Both the position numbers and the translations under genes were made by a program. Source: Paracoccaceae bacterium (GTDB taxonomy: Bacteria; Pseudomonadota; Alphaproteobacteria; Rhodobacterales; Rhodobacteraceae). From it: DNA of 10,536 bases. The notes under the pieces are model-generated. The model saw only the letters and a list, made by a program, of their open reading frames with translations, was not told the origin of the DNA and did not search any database. The stretch lies in NCBI GenBank assembly GCA_003511785.1, contig DOIS01000056.1, forward strand, positions 1 to 10,536, read 5' to 3'. Below, piece by piece: positions 6,139 through 10,536 of the stretch. Each line of letters starts with the position of its first letter. The first letter of the stretch is position 1.

Positions 6139-6584
6139 GTGCCCGGGGCCATCGCCGTGCTGCTCCATGAGGGCCGCGTGCTGCTGGTGCAGCGCGGCAA
6201 GGCGCCCGACCTGGGGCTCTGGGGCTTTCCCGGCGGCCATGTGGAGCCCGGCGAGAGCGCCGAGGCCGCGGCCCTGCGCGAGTTGCATGAAGAGACCGGC
6301 GGACCGCCCGCGCCCTGGGCCATCTGGCAGAGGTCGAGGTGCTGCGCCACGACGCGGCGGGGCGCGTGGTGGCTGATTACCGGCTGACGGCGATCCGCTG
6401 CGCCTATGTCACAGGTGTGGCGCGCGCCGCCGACGACGCGCGGGACGCGCGCTGGGTGCCGGTGGCCGAGGTCCAGGCCGGGCACCTGCCGATGAGCGCG
6501 CGGGTGGCCGACCTGACCCGCATGGTGGCTCAGCCCAGCACCGAGAAGCTCGACTCCTCGTTGATCGGCCGTCTGCGCGAGTAG
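6139..6584 (+). pseudogene. Nudix hydrolase, apparent single-base deletion after the Nudix box
   Basis: Translation from GTG 6139 gives PGAIAVLLHEGRVLLVQRGK and then the Nudix box GHVEPGE-x7-RELHEETG (6235-6300). All acidic metal-binding residues are present, so a Mg-dependent nucleoside-diphosphate-linked (ADP-ribose or NTP type) hydrolase is expected; the substrate is not predictable. Directly after the box, between 6300 and 6303, one base appears to be missing. The sequence continues in the next frame as TARALGHLAEVEVLRHDAAG and on to TAG at 6584, a normal Nudix second half. With one base restored the protein would have about 148 residues, a typical size. As sequenced, the first frame runs on to a stop at about 6387 with unrelated residues. 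The 3' end overlaps the convergent FAD oxidoreductase by 55 nt. A sequencing error is more likely than decay, because both halves are intact. Confidence 0.8.
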
Positions 6585-7837
6585 AAACCCACGTCGATCT
6601 CGCGCCCGATATAGGGCAGGTGGAAGCGCAAGGGTCGCGTGTCGTGATCCGCGCCGCCCTCGCAATAGTCGATCAGCGCCGCCATCATCTTGCCCGCGAT
6701 GGGCGCGTTCTTGTACTGGTTCCCGCTGCTGCCGCAGGCCATGTAGAATCCCGGCAGGGCCGACTTGTCATAGATCGGGATCCAGTCGGTCGAGGCGTCG
6801 TACAGCTCCACCACCCCGCGCATCCGGCTGGGAATGCCCAGCGTTGGCACCCGCTGGGCATAGCGCATCGCCTGGGTGGTCCACTGCTCGGAGAAGTCGC
6901 GGTCGAAATCGGTATCGCTCTCGACCCAGTGATGCGTATCGCAGGGCGGGTCCTCGCTGCCCACCAGGATGTTGTTGCCCCGCTCGGGGCGGCAATAGCA
7001 GGCGATGTCGCTGTCCGAGACAATCAGGCCGTCGGCCTCGACATCGACGCCTTCGGGGGCGGGTAGATGCACCACCTCCTGGCGTAGCGGCCGGGTGGTG
7101 ATGGTCATGTCGTCCAGAACGCCGGCCATCCCGTTGACCCGAGCCGAGCCAGGCCCGGCCACGTTGATGACAACGGGGGCGTGCAGTTCCTCGCCCGAGG
7201 CAAGGCGAACGCCGGCGACCCGTCCGCCCTTTTGCAGGATGTCGACCACCTCGGCCCCGCCCCTCACCTCGGCGCCGTGACGCCGGGCGGCGTCAGCCAG
7301 GTTCTGCGCGCTCAAGGCCGGGTCGGTGACATAACCCGCCAGCGGCCAGAGCACCGCGCCGCCCATGCGCCCGCCATTGGGCTGGCCAAAGGCCGGGTCG
7401 TCCAGTCGCCGGGCCGGGGCGAAACTGTCCATCGCGTAATAGGGCAGGCGCGCGGCCACCTGCTCGGCGGTCCAGTCTTCGAACGGGCAATCGAGCTCTC
7501 GGCTGAATTGCTTGTGCTTCTCGAGATGGCCGTTCGCCTCGGTCTTCATCACCAGGCAGCCGGTCTGGCGGAACCGGGCCAGGTCGGCGCCCTCGGGCAG
7601 GCCCAGATAGTCGGCCCAGTCGCGCCAGTAATGATAGCCCTCCCAAGCGAAGGCGGTGCCGTCGAAGGTCGAGTAATGCATCCGCACAATGGCGCAGGAG
7701 CCGGCGGTGGAGCCATGCCCCGTCTGGCTGTTGCGGTCCAGCGACAGGGTCCTCCACCCGGCCTTGGCCATCTCGTAGGCGAGCGCCGCACCGATCACGC
7801 CGGTGCCGATGATGATCGCGTCCGCAGTCTGCGTCAT
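6530..7837 (-). CDS. DAO-type FAD-dependent oxidoreductase
   Basis: This 435-residue protein has an N-terminal dinucleotide-binding Rossmann motif GTGVIG (11-16), followed by the acidic end of the second strand (LDRN) and a GHGSTAGSCAIVR segment typical of the D-amino acid oxidase/sarcosine oxidase superfamily. The C-terminal FAD-contact segment reads GFYMACGSSGNQYKNAPIAG (about 366-385). Enzymes of this group oxidise amines or N-methylated or D-amino acids to imines, often with oxygen as acceptor. The substrate here is unknown; sarcosine- or dimethylglycine-like compounds are only a possibility. No signal peptide is evident, so it is cytoplasmic. The start is well fixed by AAGGAG (7843-7848) 5 nt before the ATG. 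It is monocistronic by position: a 343-bp gap lies upstream, and a convergent Nudix gene overlaps its last 55 nt. Confidence 0.88.
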   Translation of the reverse strand: MTQTADAIIIGTGVIGAALAYEMAKAGWRTLSLDRNSQTGHGSTAGSCAIVRMHYSTFDGTAFAWEGYHYWRDWADYLGLPEGADLARFRQTGCLVMKTEANGHLEKHKQFSRELDCPFEDWTAEQVAARLPYYAMDSFAPARRLDDPAFGQPNGGRMGGAVLWPLAGYVTDPALSAQNLADAARRHGAEVRGGAEVVDILQKGGRVAGVRLASGEELHAPVVINVAGPGSARVNGMAGVLDDMTITTRPLRQEVVHLPAPEGVDVEADGLIVSDSDIACYCRPERGNNILVGSEDPPCDTHHWVESDTDFDRDFSEQWTTQAMRYAQRVPTLGIPSRMRGVVELYDASTDWIPIYDKSALPGFYMACGSSGNQYKNAPIAGKMMAALIDYCEGGADHDTRPLRFHLPYIGREIDVGFYSRRRPINEESSFSVLG

Positions 7838-8180
7838 GTTGTCTCCTTCCTTGGCGGCGCAAGGCTAGCGTGGTTGCCGGGGCTGCACCAGAGGCGGCAC
7901 CCCTGCCCGTGCGGATCGCGGGCCGGACCCGCGTGCCGGGGTATTTTCAACCAGAAAGAAGCGGCAAGAAGTTGTTAACCCGAATCGCGCCACCTTGTCT
8001 GCGCGGTACAGGCTGGGGAGCCGATGACCGCACCAGGAAGAAGCGGCCCGGTCGGCGGCAAGGCATATCCTGATGGACGGACGGTCGCCGGTCCGGGCGC
8101 TTCGACCCTGCTTCTTTCTGGTTGCAAATACCCATGCCCGACAGCGGCCGCGTGCGCGGCGGCCGGTCGAGCGCGGTCGG
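7838..8180. other. Gene-free gap with inverted-repeat element
   Basis: This 343-bp gap separates the acyl-CoA dehydrogenase stop (8181) from the FAD oxidoreductase start (7837), both on the minus strand. The right part should hold the end of the former transcript and the left part the promoter of the latter. I see no convincing -35/-10 in 7838-7938. The middle (7939-8133) is bounded by a 24-nt inverted repeat described separately. Short frames across it are not supported as genes. Confidence 0.7.
7939..8133. repeat. 195-bp element bounded by 24-nt inverted repeats
   Basis: The left arm (7939-7962) and the reverse complement of the right arm (8110-8133) agree at 23 of 24 positions. Both read GGGTATTT, then T or G, then CAACCAGAAAGAAGC. 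The 147-bp interior also contains a direct partial copy, CCAGGAAGAAGCGGC at 8033-8047, against CCAGAAAGAAGCGGC at 7951-7965 (14 of 15 identical). There is no open frame for a transposase and no obvious target-site duplication flanking the arms. It could be a small non-autonomous repeat, or two oppositely placed copies of a dispersed intergenic motif. In RNA the arms could pair into a long stem. Confidence 0.65.
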
Positions 8181-9308
8181 TTAGAGGCTGCGCGCGATCA
8201 CCATCCGCTGAATGTCGGAGGTGCCCTCGTAGATCTGGCACACCCGCACGTCGCGGTAGATCCTGGCGAGCCCGTATTCCTCGAGATAACCATAGCCGCC
8301 CAGGGTCTGGATCGCGCCCGACACCACCGCCTCGGCGGTCTCGGAGGCCACCAGCTTGGCCATGCTGGCCTCGCGCAAACAGGGCTGGCCATGATCCTTG
8401 AGATCGGCGGCGTGCAGCACCAGTTGGCGGGCCGCCTCCAGCCGCGCGGCCAGGTCCGCCAGGCGAAAACCCACCGCCTGGTGCTCGAGGATCGGTTTGC
8501 CCATGGACCGGCGGTCGCGGGCATAGTCCACCGCGATCTCCAGCGCCGCCTGCGCCATGCCAACGGATTGCGCGCCGATGCCGATGCGCCCGGCTTCGAG
8601 ATTGGAGAGCGCGACCTTGTAGCCCGCGCCCTCGGCGCCCAGGCGCAGCTCGTCCGGGACCCTCATGTTCTCGAAGCGCAGCGCGCAGGTGTCCGAGGCG
8701 CCCTGCCCCAGCTTGTGCTCGACCTTGTCCACGATGTAGCCCGGCGTGTCGGTGGGCACGAGATAGGCGGTCATGCCGCGCTTGCCGGCCTCGCGGTCGG
8801 TGACGGCGATGACGATGGTCACCTGCCCGGATTTCGCCGAGGAGATGAACTGCTTGGCGCCGTTCATAACCCAAGCGTCGCCCTGTCGGACCGCCTGTGT
8901 GCGCAGCGCCGCCGCGTCCGAGCCGGCGTCGGGTTCGGTCAGCGCGAAGGCGCCCACTGCCCGGCCGGAGGTCAGCTCGGGCAGGAAGCGCGACTTCTGC
9001 GCCTCGGTCCCGTCCTTGAGCAGCCCGCCGATCACGATGGAATTCTGGATCGACAGGATGGTCGACAGCGCCCCGTCGGCCGCCGCGATCTCGATCAGGG
9101 CCAGCGCATAGGTCACGTGGTCCAGTTCGGCACCGCCATAGCTCTCAGGCGCGGTCATGCCGAACAGGCCCAGCTCGGCCAGCTCGGTGAACAGCTCGGG
9201 CGGGTAGCCGCCCGCCGCCTCGAACTCGGCGGCGCGCGGGGCGATACGGTCGCGGGCAAAGGCGCGGATGGTCGACTGGACGCTTTGCGCGGTCTCGGAC
9301 AGGTGCAT
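8181..9308 (-). CDS. Short/branched-chain-type acyl-CoA dehydrogenase
   Basis: This 375-residue protein has the full length and layout of short-chain-type acyl-CoA dehydrogenases. An N-terminal helical domain contains APESYGGAELD (about 53-63). The signature ALTEPDAGSDAAA (122-134) opens the middle beta domain. The C-terminal helices carry QTLGGYGYLEEY, and IYEGTSDIQR contains the catalytic Glu361. It oxidises an acyl-CoA to the 2-enoyl-CoA with FAD and passes electrons to ETF. The chain length or branching of the substrate cannot be told from the sequence. The start is fixed by GGAGG (9313-9317) 4 nt before the ATG. The glutathione S-transferase gene ends 64 bp upstream on the same strand, so co-transcription is possible. 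No electron-transfer flavoprotein, hydratase or thiolase gene is next to it. It is unrelated in length to the DmdC-family enzyme at 2696-4405. Confidence 0.93.
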   Translation of the reverse strand: MHLSETAQSVQSTIRAFARDRIAPRAAEFEAAGGYPPELFTELAELGLFGMTAPESYGGAELDHVTYALALIEIAAADGALSTILSIQNSIVIGGLLKDGTEAQKSRFLPELTSGRAVGAFALTEPDAGSDAAALRTQAVRQGDAWVMNGAKQFISSAKSGQVTIVIAVTDREAGKRGMTAYLVPTDTPGYIVDKVEHKLGQGASDTCALRFENMRVPDELRLGAEGAGYKVALSNLEAGRIGIGAQSVGMAQAALEIAVDYARDRRSMGKPILEHQAVGFRLADLAARLEAARQLVLHAADLKDHGQPCLREASMAKLVASETAEAVVSGAIQTLGGYGYLEEYGLARIYRDVRVCQIYEGTSDIQRMVIARSL

Positions 9309-9372
9309 GGGGCCTCCACCTGATCGTCACCGGGCGGTTGTGCCCGCTCTCCCCGTGCCTGTCACGCGGTTT

Positions 9373-10000
9373 TCACAGGGCCGCGCTGGGGCGCGCCTTG
9401 ATCCGCTCGAACCAGTCGCGCGCGGCCGCGTGGTCATCGCCGAGCCGCTGCTTGATGACGCGGGCGAATCGACCATCACGAAACCGGTAATGTCGGCCAG
9501 GGTGAAGCGGGCGCCGGCGAGCCAGGGGCTGTCCTTCAGACGCGCCTCGAGCAGGTCGAAGAACAGCGGCACGCGTTTCATCCCGCGTTCTGCCAGCTCC
9601 GGGATCTGGTCGAAATCCGAGGGTCCGGGGATGGCGCGGCCCTTCATGTGCGGGTTGGAATTGCGCAACACCTCGGCGATGGGCAACCCGCCCTGTTGCT
9701 CGACGATGGCGTTCCAATCGAGCACCGCGCCCTTCTCGGCGGGGGGTCGCCCATCAGCGGCGGTTCGGGGTATTTCGCCTCGAGATAGGCGGCGATGCCG
9801 AGGTTTTCCGTCAGGGTCGGACCCTCGTCAGTAACCAGCGCCGGCACCGTGGCGCGCGGATTGACAGCGCGGAACGCGGGCGAGAGCTGCTCGCCTTTGG
9901 CGATGGAGATCTCGCGGGTGTCGACCTCCAGCCCCTTTTCGGCGATGAACATGCGGGCCCGGCGCGGGTTCGGGGCGGTGGAACAGTCGTAGAAAATCAT
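9373..10000 (-). pseudogene. Glutathione S-transferase, two apparent single-base deletions
   Basis: From ATG 10000 the protein starts MIFYDCSTAPNPRRARMFIA and shows the thioredoxin-like GST N-domain: a Ser/Cys-containing first loop, the cis-Pro segment ATVPALV, and LTENLGIAAYLEAKYPE. The helical C-domain follows with GLPIAEVLRNSNPHMKGRA, then LFFDLLEARL and GARFTLADITGFV. It ends RVIKQRLGDDHAAARDWFER to TGA at 9373. Three frames are needed. The first break is in a run of six G on the plus strand (9741-9746), where seven would restore GDPPAEKGAVLDWN. The second is at AA 9467-9468, where a third A would restore VDFARVIK. Corrected, the length is about 209 residues, normal for a GST. AAGGGAGG lies 6 nt before the ATG, so the start is firm. 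It would conjugate glutathione to electrophiles in the cytoplasm; the substrate is unknown. Two errors in homopolymers point to sequence quality rather than decay. Confidence 0.82.
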
Positions 10001-10051
10001 TGGCGGCCTCCCTTCCGTTGATGGATTGGTAGAGCCGGCCGCATCCCGCGT

Positions 10052-10074
10052 CCATTTTCTTTCCAAGAAAATGG
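10052..10074. repeat. 10-bp-stem hairpin between ackA and the GST gene
   Basis: CCATTTTCTT (10052-10061) and AAGAAAATGG (10065-10074) form a perfect 10-bp stem with a TCC loop. It lies 11 nt beyond the ackA stop in the direction of transcription. There is no T-run after it, so it is not a textbook rho-independent terminator. It is the best candidate for the 3' end of the ackA transcript, and it is clearly AT-richer than its surroundings. Confidence 0.55.
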
Positions 10075-10077
10075 GCC

Positions 10078-10096
10078 GGAAAATTTCAAATTTTCC
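10078..10096. repeat. 9-bp palindrome over the ackA stop codon
   Basis: GGAAAATTT (10078-10086) and AAATTTTCC (10088-10096) are perfect complements around a single C. The ackA stop (10086-10088) lies in the centre, so the last codons (Arg-Lys-Ile) are part of the palindrome. Together with the neighbouring hairpin it makes a double AT-rich palindrome at this gene end. Confidence 0.6.
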
Positions 10097-10536
10097 GATC
10101 CCCGGCCAGCGCGCGGGCCACAGCGCGGGCGATCACGCGTTCCTCGTCGGTGGGAATGACCAGGATCTCGGCCGGGCCGGTGCCGATGCGCGGGCCGTGC
10201 CCGGCGTTGGCCTCCTGGTCCAGCGACAGGCCGAGGAACTCCAGCCCCTCGATCACCCGCGCCCGGATCGGCGCCGCGTTCTCGCCGATGCCGCCAGTGA
10301 ACACCACGCCGTCGAGCCCGCCGAGCACCGCGGCCATGGCGCCCAACTCCCGCCGGATGCGGAAGACGTAGTAATCCACGGCCTCGCGGGCATGGGGATC
10401 GTCGCTGTCCAGGAGCGTGCGCATGTCGTGGCTGATCCCCGACAGCCCCTTCAACCCGCTTTCCTTGTAGAGGATGCGGGTGATGTCCCGGGCGCCCAGC
10501 CCCTGGTCCATCAGGTAGAGCAGCACGCCCGGATCG
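10086..10536 (-). CDS. ackA: Acetate kinase, C-terminal part
   Basis: The frame is open to the right edge, so the N-terminal part (about 250 of roughly 400 residues) lies outside the window; 149 residues are visible. They contain GVLLYLMDQGL, an ESGLKGLSGISHDMR segment, YYVFRIRRELGAM, the highly conserved VVFTGGIGENAAPIR block of the ATP-binding domain, and the late IPTDEERVIAR motif. These are diagnostic of acetate kinase, which interconverts acetyl phosphate plus ADP with acetate plus ATP. In Rhodobacterales it usually works with a phosphotransacetylase, which would be expected upstream but is not visible. The start cannot be given; the GTG at 10524-10526 is an internal Val. The stop lies inside a palindrome, and the GST gene follows 85 nt later. 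Confidence 0.95.
   Translation of the reverse strand, partial: DPGVLLYLMDQGLGARDITRILYKESGLKGLSGISHDMRTLLDSDDPHAREAVDYYVFRIRRELGAMAAVLGGLDGVVFTGGIGENAAPIRARVIEGLEFLGLSLDQEANAGHGPRIGTGPAEILVIPTDEERVIARAVARALAGDRKI

Noticed and set aside
5268..6665. Minus-strand open frame of 465 codons
   Set aside because: It covers the DsbD-like and Nudix genes in antisense. Those two have clear family motifs, while this frame is Arg/Ala/Gly-rich without motifs.
7947..8135. Minus-strand 62-codon frame spanning the inverted repeat
   Set aside because: It is basic and low in hydrophobic residues, has no ribosome-binding site I can identify, and its ends coincide with the repeat arms. It is more likely chance.
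8073..9323. Plus-strand open frame of 416 codons
   Set aside because: Antisense shadow of the acyl-CoA dehydrogenase at 8181-9308, with the same composition bias and no recognisable motif.
1..10536. Defence island, prophage, CRISPR, toxin-antitoxin or biosynthetic cluster
   Set aside because: No genes of these kinds were seen on either strand; all sizeable supported genes are metabolic or housekeeping.

Overview
The window is a chromosomal segment of a GC-rich alphaproteobacterium, most probably a Rhodobacterales (Roseobacter/Paracoccaceae-type) genome. The grounds are the strong G/C third-position bias, a 44-residue aa3-type cytochrome oxidase subunit IV, a DmdC-family acyl-CoA dehydrogenase, a DUF6173-type protein, and intergenic GTATTT...GAAG motifs that I associate with this order. 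Nothing points to phage, plasmid, transposase, CRISPR or tRNA/rRNA content. It reads as ordinary core and metabolic chromosome.

Layout, left to right. The 3' end of an AzlD-like branched-chain amino acid exporter subunit (+) runs into a convergent two-gene unit on the minus strand: cytochrome oxidase subunit IV followed by a small lipoprotein. After a 246-bp gap with a GC-rich hairpin come three tightly packed minus-strand genes, transcribed from 4405 leftwards: a DmdC-family acyl-CoA dehydrogenase, an MBL-fold hydrolase whose start overlaps the dehydrogenase stop (TGATG), and a DUF6173 protein 4 nt further on. Upstream of these lies yqgE (-). It is divergent from a plus-strand pair: a periplasmic DsbD-alpha-like protein and a Nudix hydrolase. 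The Nudix gene overlaps tail to tail with a DAO-type FAD oxidoreductase (-). Next come a 343-bp gap carrying an inverted repeat, a short-chain-type acyl-CoA dehydrogenase (-), a glutathione S-transferase (-), paired palindromes, and the 3' end of acetate kinase (ackA, -).

Functionally the genes suggest heterotrophic carbon catabolism (two acyl-CoA dehydrogenases, an FAD amine or amino-acid oxidoreductase, acetate kinase) next to respiratory and redox housekeeping genes. A link between the DmdC-like gene and DMSP breakdown is possible, but only by family membership.

The most striking observation concerns sequence quality. Three otherwise well-preserved genes (DUF6173, Nudix, GST) carry four single-base frameshifts in all. 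At least three of these lie in homopolymer runs, so sequencing or assembly error is more likely than genuine pseudogenes. I did not find a convincing undescribed multi-gene system. The best leads are the acyl-CoA dehydrogenase/MBL/DUF6173 unit, the lipoprotein with possible permuted papain-fold residues, and the intergenic inverted-repeat element.
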